Made by a program: the position numbers and the translations under genes. A DNA stretch of 64,000 nt, taken from CAVVZJ01 sp963752755 (GTDB taxonomy: Bacteria; Planctomycetota; Planctomycetia; Isosphaerales; Isosphaeraceae). Of the stretch, positions 45,538 through 55,384 are shown piece after piece (the stretch's first letter is position 1; the number at the start of each line of letters is the position of its first letter). The notes below the pieces were generated by a model that did no database searches, was not told the DNA's origin, and was given only the letters and a program-made list of their open reading frames with translations. The stretch spans positions 868,001 to 932,000 of the forward strand of contig CAVVZJ010000003.1 of assembly GCA_963752755.1 (NCBI GenBank), read 5' to 3'.

Positions 45538-46145
45538 TCAGGGATTCTCGGCCTCATCCGGCGCGGGCGTCTCGGTTGCGACCGGTTCCGGCTCCTCGGT
45601 CGCGGCGGGCTTGGCCGGATCCTTCGCGGGCTCGGGAGCCGCCTCGCCTTCGGGCGGAGGAGGGAGGGCCTCGACGGCGAAGTCGAAGGTGGCGCCCTGC
45701 GCGGGGACCTTCGCGGTGAGCTTGGTACGGCCAAGGTCGGCGTATTCGGGCTTCAGGCGCTCGGTGGCGGTGAGCATACCGGGCGGCTGGGACTGGGAAC
45801 CACGGGGACCCAGCCCCTGGGGCACGCCGTCGGCCGAAACCAGGTAGCTGACCGCCACCTTGTATTCGCCCTCGGGCACCCCGTCGCGGCTGTAGGTTTC
45901 CATGACGTACTGGCCCTGCTCGTCCGTCTCCCCGTTGCTGGTGGCGCCTGGCTCGGCAGGAACGTGACCACGGCGCCTTGGAGCGGCTGGCCACCGAGCG
46001 TGACCGTGCCGGTCACGGGGGCCAGCGGGATCGTTCGGGGATCGACGAACTCCCGCTCCTCCGACTCGGTTTCCGAGCAGCCGAGGATGAACACCAACGC
46101 CAACGGCCACAGTCTCTTGGAGCGTAATCCGGAAATCGCGATCAT
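45538..46145 (-). CDS. Lipoprotein with carboxypeptidase-regulatory-like domain, one frameshift
   Basis: Start MIAISGLRSKRLWPLALVFI leads to the lipobox FILGC. Then comes a beta-sandwich of the transthyretin/CarboxypepD_reg type (VTGTVTLGGQPLQGAVVTFL). After a frame shift at about 45950, the sequence continues GATSNGETDEQGQYVMETYS. A Pro/Glu-rich tail (EPEPVATETPAPDEAENP) ends the protein. In planctomycetes such lipoproteins commonly accompany DUF1559 prepilin-like proteins, as here. Function is unknown; it is located in the envelope. Confidence 0.7.
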
Positions 46146-46278
46146 GTTCAGGTAAGTCTCACGGGGAAGAAGAGATCGGGGCGAGGGCTTCACGAGAGGA
46201 CATGGCAACAACGGAGTCCCGCCGGGCGCGACGAACCCGCCCGACGGGAACAGACCAGGCCGGTCGGCTTCTCCACCC

Positions 46279-46755
46279 TCACTTCTTGGCCTTGGCCTTG
46301 ACGTCGAAATCGAAAACATTGCTCGTCGGGTTGGCGGTGACCTCGGCGTCGAACTCGCTCTTTTCCCCGGCGGCTTCCTTCCTGTCGGCGCCGGGGTCCC
46401 GGCCCAAGGAGAGCTGGGCCATGTACGGGTCGTCCTTGAATTCCTCAGGAACGTCCGCGCCACCGGGTACGGTCAGCGCCGGCTCAACCATCACCTTGTA
46501 TTTGCCGGGGGAAAGGCCCGTGCGGCTCTTGAACCGGATGGAGTAGGTGCCCTCAGGTCCGGTCGAGTCCACCCCGGGGGTGCTGGCGACATTGCTGGCG
46601 TCGGGGACGAACGTGATCGTGGCCCCGGCCATCGGCTTGCCGTTCAGGGTGACGGTCCCCTTGACCGGGTACAGCGTGATACTGTCCTCTTCCGACCCGC
46701 AGCCTGCCAGCGCAATCAGCAACAAAGGTGTGGCGGCTCGAATCCAACTCTTCAT
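46279..46755 (-). CDS. Lipoprotein with carboxypeptidase-regulatory-like domain
   Basis: A 158-residue protein starting MKSWIRAATPLLLIALAGCG, with lipobox LAGC. The regulatory-like beta-sandwich (YPVKGTVTLNGKPMAGATIT, GPEGTYSIRFKSRTGLSPGK) is intact, and the charged tail ends in VFDFDVKAKAKK. It is a paralogue in layout of the lipoprotein at 45538-46145. Both lie next to two DUF1559 genes on the same strand, so they may share a surface structure. Confidence 0.75.
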   Translation of the reverse strand: MKSWIRAATPLLLIALAGCGSEEDSITLYPVKGTVTLNGKPMAGATITFVPDASNVASTPGVDSTGPEGTYSIRFKSRTGLSPGKYKVMVEPALTVPGGADVPEEFKDDPYMAQLSLGRDPGADRKEAAGEKSEFDAEVTANPTSNVFDFDVKAKAKK

Positions 46756-46954
46756 GGTAGCTCGCTCGGTTTTCACTCGGGTGGCAAGTAATCCAGAGTC
46801 AATCCGGCTCGTGACATCGTGATGGAACGCATGGAATCACGATGCAGACCGCGTCTTGACGGGCCGACGATAAGCAATCGCCAGGGATCGCCAAACCCCC
46901 GCAACGCGCGGGTGGCGCAGTGCGGGGGAGTGGTGGCCGGGGATCTCCCTGTCG

Positions 46955-47989
46955 TCAATAAGCGTCGGCGCTGATGATCTCGTTCCCTGCAATCGAGGCC
47001 AGGCCCCACCAGGGGTAGAGGCTGATGGAGTTCTTGATGAAGCGGACGCTGCCGTCGCACATGCCCATGTTCACGCCGCCGGGGTGCCGGCTGCTATAGA
47101 CCCAGGCGTAGGGGCGCTTGCGGGTGGCGATCGACGCGGTCGGGTAGAAGATGCCGCTGGGACCGTTGGGGGCGCAGGCCCCGGCCGTGGCGACCGACGG
47201 CGGCAGGATCCGGCCGTGGGTCGAGGTGTGGGTGCCCGAGCCCCAGTAGGGGCCGTAGTAGCTCGAGAAGTGGCCAGGCGGCTGGAGCGACTCGCCGGCC
47301 AGGAACGTGTTGCTCGTGCCGTCGCGGATGGCGGCCACGTTCGTCGAGATATCGTTGAAGAAGGCCCCCCGGTAGTTCGGGTTGGGCAAGCCCTGGTTGT
47401 TGACGCCGGGGCAGTTGTACTCGGTGTAGTAGGCGGAGCAAAGCAGGTAGTTGCTCTCGCGGGCCATCTGCATCGAGTAGGGACCGGTGCCGCTGGTGGA
47501 TGAGTTTGTCGGGTGAATCTGCGACGGGAAGATGTCGGAGGGGCAGACGAACGAGGCCACCATGGTGCCGACGACCGTCGTGTTCGAGTACGCCGTGCCG
47601 ATCAGGTTCGTGTTGGGCCCTTCCCAGGCGGAGTTGGCCGACGGCTGGCTGAAGTTGTAGGCGTTGTAGAGCGTCGATTGCTCGATCTGGTTCAGGATCA
47701 GGGTGAAGCCGGTCGTGTTGAGGACCCGACCGGTGCCACCGTTGGAGAGCGTGCAACTGCCAGAGTAGATCTTGGCCGGCGGAAAGGCGCCGGTGATGTC
47801 GTGGTAGTTGTGCATCGCCAGCCCGATCTGCTTCAGGTTGTTGACGCACTGCGAGCGCCGGGCGGCCTCGCGGGCGGCCTGCACGGCCGGCAGGAGCAAG
47901 GCGATCAAGACGCCGATGATCGCGATGACCACCAAAAGCTCGATCAGCGTGAAGCCGCCACGACGACGCAAAAGTGAACGTTTGGACAT
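46955..47989 (-). CDS. DUF1559 prepilin-like protein, copy A
   Basis: A 344-residue protein. After a short basic leader, the N-methylation/prepilin motif GFTLIELLVVIAIIGVLIAL is present. The DUF1559 (SBP_bac_10-like) domain follows: AARRSQCVNNLKQIGLAMHN, with GMCDGSVRFIKNSISL near the C-terminus (an H-x9-DGSVRF motif). The family is hugely expanded in planctomycetes and likely forms pseudopilin-type surface or secretion components. It is intact. The next gene is a close paralogue. Confidence 0.9.
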   Translation of the reverse strand: MSKRSLLRRRGGFTLIELLVVIAIIGVLIALLLPAVQAAREAARRSQCVNNLKQIGLAMHNYHDITGAFPPAKIYSGSCTLSNGGTGRVLNTTGFTLILNQIEQSTLYNAYNFSQPSANSAWEGPNTNLIGTAYSNTTVVGTMVASFVCPSDIFPSQIHPTNSSTSGTGPYSMQMARESNYLLCSAYYTEYNCPGVNNQGLPNPNYRGAFFNDISTNVAAIRDGTSNTFLAGESLQPPGHFSSYYGPYWGSGTHTSTHGRILPPSVATAGACAPNGPSGIFYPTASIATRKRPYAWVYSSRHPGGVNMGMCDGSVRFIKNSISLYPWWGLASIAGNEIISADAY

Positions 47990-48258
47990 GAAATGCCTCC
48001 GACCGTGAACAAGAAGAGGGCTTCAAAGACAGAAAGAAAGGGAGAGGGGGAAGCTCTGATCTTGCCCGACCGGCACGCAAATTACAAGCAAAATCCCTCC
48101 ATGAAACCATCATGTATGCAACCAAGAGCGACTTAGGGGAAGGACCCGGATTGCGGTGACGCCGGGGCCCTGGCCCTGGGGACAGCCAAGGAAATCGGGC
48201 CGCACGACGCACCCAAGGGTGACGCGTCGTGCGGCCTGTCAGGAAGTGCCGATCGAGA

Positions 48259-49323
48259 TCAGTAGGAATCGGCGCTGATGATCTCATTGCCCGCGATCGA
48301 GGCCTGGCCCCACCAGGCATACAGGCTAATGGAGTTCTTGATGAAGCGGACGCTGCCGTCGCACATGCCCATGTTCACGCCGCCGGGGTGCCGGCTGCTG
48401 AAGACCCAGGCGTAGGGCAGCTTCTGGGCGGCGGGGGACACGGTCGGATAGAAGACGCCCGTGTAGCCGTTGGGCGCACAGCCTGCGGCCGTGGCGACCG
48501 ACGGCGGCAGGATCCGGCCGTGGGTCGAGGTGTGGGTGCCCGAGCCCCAGTAGGGGCCGTAGTAGCTCGAGTAGTGGCCAGGCGGCTGGAGCGACTCGCC
48601 GGCCAGGAACGTGTTGCTCGTGCCGTCACGGATGTCAGCCATGCTCGTCGAGATGTCGTTGAAGAAGGCCCCCCGGTAGATCGGGTTGGGCAGACCCGCG
48701 TTGTTGCCGCCGGGGCAGTTGTATTCGGTGTAGTAGCCGGAGTTGAGCAGGTAGTTGCTCTCGCGGGCCATCTGCATCGAGTAGGGACCCGTCCCGTCGG
48801 TCGTGCCGGCGACGACCGGGTGGATCTGCGACGGGTAGATATCCGACGGGCAGACGAACGAGGCGATCATGGTCCCGACGACCGTCGTGTTCGTCCAGGC
48901 CGAGCCGATCAGGTTGGTATTGCCAGGGCCAACGCTGCTGCTCGACATCGATGACTCCCACGCGGCGTTGCTCGACGCGTGGCTGAAATTGTAGGCGTTG
49001 TAGAGCGTCGATTGCTCGATCTGGGGCAGGACCATGGTGAAGCCGGTCGTGTTCAGCACCAGACCTTTGCCACCGTTGGAGTACTGGCAACTGCCCGCGT
49101 AGATCTTGGCCGGCGGGAAGGCGCCGTTAACGTCGTGGTAGTTGTGCATCGCCAGCCCGATCTGCTTCAGATTGTTGACGCACTGCGAGCGTCGGGCGGC
49201 TTCGCGGGCGGCCTGCACGGCCGGCAGGAGCAAGGCGATCAAGACGCCGATGATGGCAATGACGACCAAAAGCTCAATCAGCGTGAAGCCACGGCGAGAG
49301 CGTGGCGACGGACCTTGGGACAT
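48259..49323 (-). CDS. DUF1559 prepilin-like protein, copy B
   Basis: A 354-residue paralogue of the protein at 46955-47989, with the same leader and prepilin motif RGFTLIELLVVIAIIGVLIA and the same end SIAGNEIISADSY. The two are nearly identical over most of their length, apart from an insert around SSMSSSSVGPGN and scattered changes, so a tandem duplication is recent. The start at ATG 49323 has GGAG 8 bases upstream. It is intact. Confidence 0.9.
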   Translation of the reverse strand: MSQGPSPRSRRGFTLIELLVVIAIIGVLIALLLPAVQAAREAARRSQCVNNLKQIGLAMHNYHDVNGAFPPAKIYAGSCQYSNGGKGLVLNTTGFTMVLPQIEQSTLYNAYNFSHASSNAAWESSMSSSSVGPGNTNLIGSAWTNTTVVGTMIASFVCPSDIYPSQIHPVVAGTTDGTGPYSMQMARESNYLLNSGYYTEYNCPGGNNAGLPNPIYRGAFFNDISTSMADIRDGTSNTFLAGESLQPPGHYSSYYGPYWGSGTHTSTHGRILPPSVATAAGCAPNGYTGVFYPTVSPAAQKLPYAWVFSSRHPGGVNMGMCDGSVRFIKNSISLYAWWGQASIAGNEIISADSY

Positions 49324-49862
49324 CGAAGCATTCTCCGGGAGTGAAGGGGGGCCAGCAGGGAGACTCGAGGTGGGAAGGAGATTGGAGGCCGATCTTACAA
49401 AAACCTCGAACAAGTTTTCCAGAAAATTTAATCGAGATTTTTGCTCTTCAGGTATCCGAACCTGGACGAGATCGGACGGGGGACAGCCCGGGGAGGAGAA
49501 CCCAGGGAATCAGGGGCTCGACTCCGGTCGACCGACGCCTGGATCAAGGCACTTGTCTGATGTTATCCTTTAGCGTCGGATGCAGACTGATGGGCTACAA
49601 AATTCTCCCGGATCGCAAGTCGACTTCCAACACCCGACCTCGACTGGCCAGCGACCCCGCACGCGAGACCGCCAGTACTCAACGCCACCATCCCCAAGAG
49701 GCGGGGTTTGCGGTTTCTGAGGAACCTAAAACCTTGGTTCGGACGCCGAGCGTCGACCGGGCGCACGGCGTGTTCGGATCTAGCGATGGGCCGCCGGCCT
49801 GGCATCCACACATCACGCATGAACTCAGGCTCGCGCCGCGGGCCGGATGGCGACAGACGGGG
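49324..49862. other. Gene-free spacer before fusA
   Basis: I see no gene, tRNA or clear promoter in these 539 bases. The part around 49395-49450 is AT-rich (AAACCTCGAACAAGTTTTCC) and could hold the promoter of copy B of the DUF1559 pair, but no -35/-10 pair is convincing. Confidence 0.5.
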
Positions 49863-51979
49863 TCAATCGAGCCCGAGGCGTTCGAGAAGGCTGTCGGGGG
49901 CGGCGGCGTATTCGAGGGGTTCCATGGAGTAGCTGGCGCGTCCCTGGCTGAGGCTGCGGACGGCGGTCGAGTAGCCGAACATCTCGGCCAGCGGAGCGCG
50001 GGCCTCGATGACGCGGAGGGGGCCGCGGTCGAAGGTGTTGGAGATCTCGCAGCGGCGGGCGAGCAGGTCGGCCATGATGTCGCCGAGGTATTCGGGGGGG
50101 GTGACGACTTCGAGCTTCATCACGGGTTCAAGGATCGTCGGGCCGGCTTCCTTCATGGCGTTGTCGAGGGCCTCGCTGGCGGCGAAGCGGAAGGCGAGCT
50201 CGTTGGAGTCTTCCTCGTGGGTCTGACCATCGACGAGCGTGACCTTCAGATCGACCAGTGGGTAGCCGGTCCGACCGCCGGAGCGGGCTTCTCGCGAATC
50301 GCCTGTTCGATGGCCGGCAGGAACTCGCGGGGGATGACCCCGCCCTTGGAGGCGTTGAGGAACCGGACCGACGGCGCCCCCTTGGGCTGGGCCTCGGGCT
50401 CGACGTCGATCCAGACCTTGGCGTACAGGCCCGAGCCGCCGGTCTGGCGGATGCACTGGCCGAGCACGCGCTTCACCGGCTTCTTGATCGTCTCGCGGTA
50501 GCTGACCCGGGGCTTACCGACGTGGACCTTGAGCCGGTAGTCGCGGATCATCTTGTTCTTGAGGATCTCCAGGTGCAGCTCGCCCATGCCGGAGATGAGG
50601 GTCTGGCCGGTCTCCTCGTGGACGTTGTAGTTGAAGGTCGGGTCCTCGCGGGCGAGGGAGGCCAGGGTTTCGGCGAGCTTGCCCTTGTCGGCCGAGCTGA
50701 CCGGCTCGATCGACATGCTGATGACCGTCTCGGGGAACTCGATCTGCTCCAGGAGGATCGGGTGGGCGGCGTCGCAGAGGGTGTCGCCGGTGACGGACTC
50801 CTTCAGGCCGACGACGCCGACGATGTCGCCGGCCAGGGCTTCGTCGAGGGCGACCTTGTCATCAGCGCGGATGTGGTAGAGGCGGGAGCAGTTCTCCTTC
50901 TTGTCCCGGCCGGGGTTGTAGGGCCGGGTGCCGGCCTTGAGCTTGCCGGAGTAGATCCGGACGAAGGAGAGGTCGCCGTGGGCGTCGCTGGTGATCTTGA
51001 AGACGAGGCCGCAGAAGGGGGCCTTGGGGTCGGGCTTGCGGCGGATCTCGTCCCCTTTCTTCGGATGGTGGCCGACAACCGGAGGTCGGTCGAGCGGGCT
51101 GGGCAGGTAAGACGAGACCGCATCGAGCAGGCGCTGGACGCCGACGTACTTGAAGCTGGAGCCGCAGAGGACCGGCTGGGCCTTGCCGGTCAGGGTGGCG
51201 CGGCGGAGGGCTTCGTGGATCATCTCCTCGGTCAACTCGGCCCCTTCGAGGCTGGCCATGTACTGCTCGGCGAACCGGTCGTCGAACTGGCTGAGCTGGT
51301 CGAACATCCGTTCGCGCCAGAGTTCGGCCTCGGGGATGAGATCGTCGGGGATCTCGGTTTCCGTGATGGTCGAACCGAGGTCCTCGGTCTGGTAGTAGAG
51401 GGCCTTCATGGCGATCAGGTCGATCAGGCCCTGAAAGGGGTTCATCGAGCCCTCGGGACCGGCGCCGATCGGGATCTGGATCGGGATCGGGTGGCCGTCG
51501 GGGAGCCGGGCGGCGATCTCGTTATAGACCCGCTCGAACTCGGCCCCGATGCGGTCCATTTTGTTGATGAAGCAGAGCCTCGGGACGTGGTACTTGGCCG
51601 CCTGCCGCCAGACCGTCTCGCTCTGGGCCTCGACCCCTTCGACAGCCGAGAAGATCACAACGGCGCCGTCGAGGACGCGGAGCGAGCGCTCGACCTCGGC
51701 CGTGAAATCGACGTGGCCGGGCGTGTCGATGATGTTGATCGTGATCGGCTCGCCGTGGCGGTCCTTCCAGTGGCAGGTGATGGCCGCGGCGACGATCGTG
51801 ATGCCGCGGTCCCGCTCCTCCTCAAGGTAGTCGGTCGTCGTGTTCCCCTTATCGACGTCCCCCATCCGGTGGATCTCGCCGGTGTAGTAGAGGATGCGCT
51901 CGGTCGTGGTCGTCTTGCCGGCGTCGATGTGGGCGATGATGCCGATGTTGCGAAGTTGATGTAAGGGGTCGGTTTCCAT
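49863..51979 (-). CDS. fusA: Translation elongation factor G, one frameshift
   Basis: GTPase that translocates the ribosome. The start is METDPLHQLRNIGIIAHIDA. The G domain has AHIDAGKTTT (P-loop), IDTPGHVDF (G3) and INKMDRIG (G4). Domains II-V follow, ending SLLERLGLD. A frame break near 50288 (IRE to GGRTGYPLVDLK; one G missing) joins the two parts. The length is about 705 residues. No tuf gene lies beside it, and it is separated from rpsG and rpsL by the Memo/AmrS pair, unlike the normal str operon. Confidence 0.93.
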
Positions 51980-52239
51980 GACAGACCATCCGGTTGGGAA
52001 ATTCGAGGACCGACGTCGGCGGGAAGGCACGGCCGAGGCGCGCAATGGAGAAATAGTGTAACCGAGGTTTGACCACCGGCACAGCGCGAGTCCGGGCGTT
52101 GTCGGAAGGCGCTCCGAGAAAGTTCGGCGACTCTCGACGGGCCTGGCGCAATCGCGAACGGGTGCGGCGTGCCGGATCGCCCCGAGGCCCGGCGAGCAGA
52201 ACCGCTTTCCCGGACGGTTCGAGGACGTTGGGACGGAGC

Positions 52240-52760
52240 GACGGCGTCCGGGCGACGCGCCGGGGACACCTTCGGGAGAGCGTGAGGACGCCGGGAAGAC
52301 GCCTTGCTTCCAGGAAGACGCCAGACTACAAATTCCAGCTTGGCATAGACTTAGAAGACGATTTTACCCAATTTGAAGTTCGTTCGGCGTCGGGGATACG
52401 TCCGGGCGTCGCGACTTCGACCCCAGGGCGACAGGCCCACGTCCGCGTGGGCCTGGCTGCGGCTTGAGGGGCATGCCGGATGCCCAGATGGACGTGGGCA
52501 TGGTGGCCGGCGAGAAGGCAAAAATCGTTTTCTTTAACCATCTCAGGACGCTCAAGACAGAGTGAGTACGGCCGGGCGACGCGCCGAGGACGCGTCCGGG
52601 ACGCCTGCGGTGCGCGGTGAGGACGCCCGGCATTGAGGCAACCGACAGATCACAAATCGTGGTTTTCGAGCAATTTGGAAGAAAATATTACCCATTGTGA
52701 ATTTCGTTCGGCGCCGGGGACGCGCCACGGCGTCGCGACGCGTCGCCAGGATTCGCGGGT
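52240..52760. repeat. Degenerate duplicated non-coding block upstream of fusA
   Basis: Two related modules of about 170 bases lie at about 52245-52425 and 52568-52745. Both start GGGCGACGCGCCG, have GTGAGGACGCC, then an AT-rich tract with TTACCCA, and end TTCGTTCGGCG followed by GGCGTCGCGAC. Between them is a perfect 10-bp hairpin (52432-52455, CAGGCCCACG tccg CGTGGGCCTG). No credible gene lies in the 904 bases 51980-52883. This could be a non-coding RNA or a repeated regulatory block. Confidence 0.55.
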
Positions 52761-52795
52761 GAACGGGCAACCGGATGGTCAGGGAGCCAGCGTTA

Positions 52796-52801
52796 ATTAT
52801 A
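52796..52801 (-). promoter_or_regulatory. Candidate extended -10 promoter upstream of the fusA spacer
   Basis: The minus strand reads GTGTGCTATAATTAACG, a perfect TATAAT with extended TG but no good -35. It would start transcription toward the duplicated block and then fusA, about 800 bases away. The identical core GTGTGCTATAAT is present at 17992-18003. Confidence 0.45.
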
Positions 52802-52883
52802 GCACACAATCGGGACGCTGGCACGGGTCGTCCGGGTGTCGGGAGAACCACGGGCAGCCGGTCGGGAGGTCACGGAGGGCCGC

Positions 52884-53720
52884 TTAGGGGACAGCCGACG
52901 ACGTCTGGTTCGCGGTCGGGACGTTCTCGAAGGCAAAGGCCCCGTAGCCGACGACCTCGTCGCGGGGACCGGCCGTGTCGCCCGAGTTGCGGAGGTCGAG
53001 GACCCGCGGCATCAATCCATGGCGGCGTGCCGCGACGAGCAGGCCGGCGATCGCGGCGTGGCCACAGGCGCCCTCGGAGCTGAGGTCCTCCGACCGGAGG
53101 GCCTCGATGGCGGTGGCGGTGGCGCGATCCAACCGGCAGGCCTCGTCGTAGGAATGATAGTGGCTCAGGTCGGAGCTGATGACGACGAGGGTCCGGTCGC
53201 TGTCCCAGAGCCGGTCGAGCACCTCGGCGACCTCCTCGGGGGTGGCCCGGCCGACGAGCAGGGGGACAACGGCCACGTCGCCGAGCATTTCTTGCAAGAA
53301 GGGGAGCTGGACTTCCAGGGCGTGGTCGCGGCCATGGGCGCGGTCATCAATGGCAACCTGAGGCAGGTCGAGCACGGTTTCAAGAGCTTGTTTATCAATC
53401 ACCACCTTCCCGAGCGGCGTGGCGAAGGCGTCGGCCGAGCTAGCGGCCAGGCCGCGGACGGCCGAATGGGCGGTGCCCAGCAGCACGACGCGGCGAATCA
53501 GGCCTCGCGCCGGGGCGAGCCGGGCGTAGCCGGTCGCCGCGATCGGACCCGAGTAGCGGTATCCGGCATGCGGTACGATCAACGCCTTCGGGACACCCCC
53601 GACCGGCGGCACCGCCGTTCCGAGCAAGGCGCGGATGGAAGTCCTCAGCCGGTCCGGCTCGCCCGGGTAGAACCGGCCCGCCACCGCGGGCGGGCGAATC
53701 GTCGTCGCGGCGGAACTCAT
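52884..53720 (-). CDS. amrB: AmmeMemoRadiSam system protein B (Memo family)
   Basis: A 278-residue Memo-like protein, intact. The start PPAVAGRFYPGEPDRL and the pattern ALIVPHAGYRYSGPIAATGY are characteristic, and the putative metal-binding residues include the His of VPHAGY and the later DHALEVQLPFLQ and SSDLSHYHSYDEA. Members occur with a radical-SAM partner and often an AMMECR1-domain protein. The molecular reaction is unsettled. It is divergent from the AmrS gene, so the 116-base gap probably holds both promoters. Confidence 0.88.
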   Translation of the reverse strand: MSSAATTIRPPAVAGRFYPGEPDRLRTSIRALLGTAVPPVGGVPKALIVPHAGYRYSGPIAATGYARLAPARGLIRRVVLLGTAHSAVRGLAASSADAFATPLGKVVIDKQALETVLDLPQVAIDDRAHGRDHALEVQLPFLQEMLGDVAVVPLLVGRATPEEVAEVLDRLWDSDRTLVVISSDLSHYHSYDEACRLDRATATAIEALRSEDLSSEGACGHAAIAGLLVAARRHGLMPRVLDLRNSGDTAGPRDEVVGYGAFAFENVPTANQTSSAVP

Positions 53721-53836
53721 CGAACACCTCCCGGCCCTGGCCCCACGGGCGTTCTTCTCGGAATGCTTCCATTTTACCGTCCACGCCAGTGTCGCAACAC
53801 CGTCGACGCAATTCTCCGAACCACACGAGAGCTTTC

Positions 53837-54937
53837 ATGAATGCCGCCGCTGATTCCTCGATCGTACCGACGAAATACTGGCATCGCCTCGAAGACGGCC
53901 GGGTCCAGTGCGACCTTTGCCCCCGATTCTGCAAGCTTCATGAAGGCCAGCGCGGGTTTTGCTTCGTCCGCGCCCGGCAGGACGACCAAGTCGTCCTGAC
54001 GACGTATGGCCGTTCGAGCGGCTATTGCGTCGATCCGATCGAGAAGAAGCCGCTGAACCACTTTTTGCCGGGGACGCCGGTGCTCTCGTTCGGCACGGCG
54101 GGTTGCAACCTCGGCTGCAAGTTCTGCCAGAACTGGGACATCTCCAAGTCGCGCGAGCAGGACACCCTCGCCGATGCCGCGACGCCGGATGCCATCGCGC
54201 GGGCCGCCGAACGGCTCGGCTGCCGGAGCGTGGCGTTCACGTATAACGACCCGGTGATCTTCCACGAGTACGCGATCGACGTGGCGCAGGCGTGCCACGA
54301 GCGCGGAATCCAGGCGGTCGCAGTGACGGCTGGGGAGGTCTGCGCCGGGCCGAGGGCGGAGTTCTACCGGAACATGGACGCGGCGAACGTCGATCTGAAG
54401 GGGTTCACGGAGCGGTTCTACAAGGAGGTTTGCGCCTCGCATCTTCAGTCCGTCCTGGAGACGCTCGTTTACCTGAAGAAGGAAACGGATGTCTGGTTCG
54501 AGCTGACGACGCTCTTGATCCCCGGCGAGAACGACTCGGACGAGGAATTGGAGGCGATGACGCGGTGGGTGGTCGAGGAGCTGGGGCCGGACGTGCCGAT
54601 GCACTTCACGGCGTTCCACCCGGACTACCGGATGCTCGACCGCCCGGCCACCCCGCCGGCCACGTTGAGGCGGGCGCGGCAGATCGCGTTGAAGAACGGG
54701 GTGCGGTATGCGTACGTCGGGAACGTCCATGACGAGGAGGCGGACAGCACGGACTGCCACGCCTGCGGGCAGCGGTTGATCGGCCGCGACTGGTTCCTCC
54801 TGACGCGCTGGAGACTCACGGCGGAGGGACGCTGTCCGGCCTGCGCGACGCCCTGCGCCGGGGTCTTCGAAGCCGAGCCGGGCACCTGGGGTCGGCGACG
54901 GCTACCGGTCGTCTTGCGGGATGTTGCGGAACGCTGA
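53837..54937 (+). CDS. amrS: AmmeMemoRadiSam system radical SAM enzyme
   Basis: A radical-SAM enzyme of the AmrS/PflA-like group. The N-terminal CDLCPRFCKLHEGQRGFC precedes the cluster motif CNLGCKFCQNWDISKS (CxxxCxxC). The SAM-binding GG-like region lies at VTAGEVCAGPR. A C-terminal pair of CxxC motifs (CHACGQ, CPACATPC) suggests a bound metal. I take the start at 53837 (MNAAADSSIVPTKYW), since the residues before it are not conserved. It acts with Memo in the AmmeMemoRadiSam system. No AMMECR1 gene is present here. Confidence 0.9.
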   Translation: MNAAADSSIVPTKYWHRLEDGRVQCDLCPRFCKLHEGQRGFCFVRARQDDQVVLTTYGRSSGYCVDPIEKKPLNHFLPGTPVLSFGTAGCNLGCKFCQNWDISKSREQDTLADAATPDAIARAAERLGCRSVAFTYNDPVIFHEYAIDVAQACHERGIQAVAVTAGEVCAGPRAEFYRNMDAANVDLKGFTERFYKEVCASHLQSVLETLVYLKKETDVWFELTTLLIPGENDSDEELEAMTRWVVEELGPDVPMHFTAFHPDYRMLDRPATPPATLRRARQIALKNGVRYAYVGNVHDEEADSTDCHACGQRLIGRDWFLLTRWRLTAEGRCPACATPCAGVFEAEPGTWGRRRLPVVLRDVAER

Positions 54938-55381
54938 GAAGACGGGGGCTGGACAAGTTGTCTGCCACTTCAGCCAGGTGTTTCCTTGCCCCCAGACTCT
55001 GGCCGTTGAGATGGCTGGGGCGCGATGATCTCGTACGTCCCTTGCGGCGGAAGTTGGTCTCGGATCGGTAGCGATCAGGTCGGAGACTTTCGACTGGGCC
55101 TTCCTGGCCTTCGCCCAGAGCGAGAAAAAGACCAACAGGAGGATGCAACCCAGGGCGCCGGGACTGAACGTGACGGCAACAAAAAATGCAAAAATCTTGG
55201 GATTTTCGATCGTGGAAGCAAACAACGAGCAGAACAAGGAGACCGAGAGCGTCATCAAGGCAATTTCGAAAGAACCTTGGGGAATCTCCCCCAACCGGTT
55301 TCTCAACCGAGAAAGAAGAACCCCGCAGCTCAGGATTCGAGAATCCCGAGGGATGCGGGGAACGAGGGAATCTCTCGCCAT
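54902..55381 (-). CDS. Putative small membrane protein
   Basis: This frame begins 4 bases after the rpsG stop. The first 40 residues are not informative. Then come FEIALMTLSVSLFCSLFAST and AFFVAVTFSPGALGCILLLV, two good transmembrane helices, and a basic/hydrophilic end (WAKARKAQSKVSDL). This is too regular for chance, but I do not recognise it. The last 36 bases overlap amrS in antisense, so the true C-terminus may be reached by a frameshift. The gap 54938-55384 otherwise holds no gene. Confidence 0.4.
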   Translation of the reverse strand: MARDSLVPRIPRDSRILSCGVLLSRLRNRLGEIPQGSFEIALMTLSVSLFCSLFASTIENPKIFAFFVAVTFSPGALGCILLLVFFSLWAKARKAQSKVSDLIATDPRPTSAARDVRDHRAPAISTARVWGQGNTWLKWQTTCPAPVFSAFRNIPQDDR

Positions 55382-55384
55382 CCC

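Noticed and set aside
44710..45847. Plus-strand open frames opposite rpsJ and upstream
   Set aside because: They are shadows of the GC-rich minus-strand genes. They contain no recognisable motif, and the minus-strand S10 and lipoprotein genes account for the region.
52326..52541. Short minus-strand open frame (MVKENDFCLLAGHHAHVHLG) upstream of fusA
   Set aside because: It lies across the repeated hairpin block, has no ribosome site, and shows composition of a repeat rather than of a protein.
53771..53797. Promoter TTGCGA-15-TAAAAT upstream of amrB
   Set aside because: The spacer is one to two bases too short and the -35 is weak. I could not separate it from chance.
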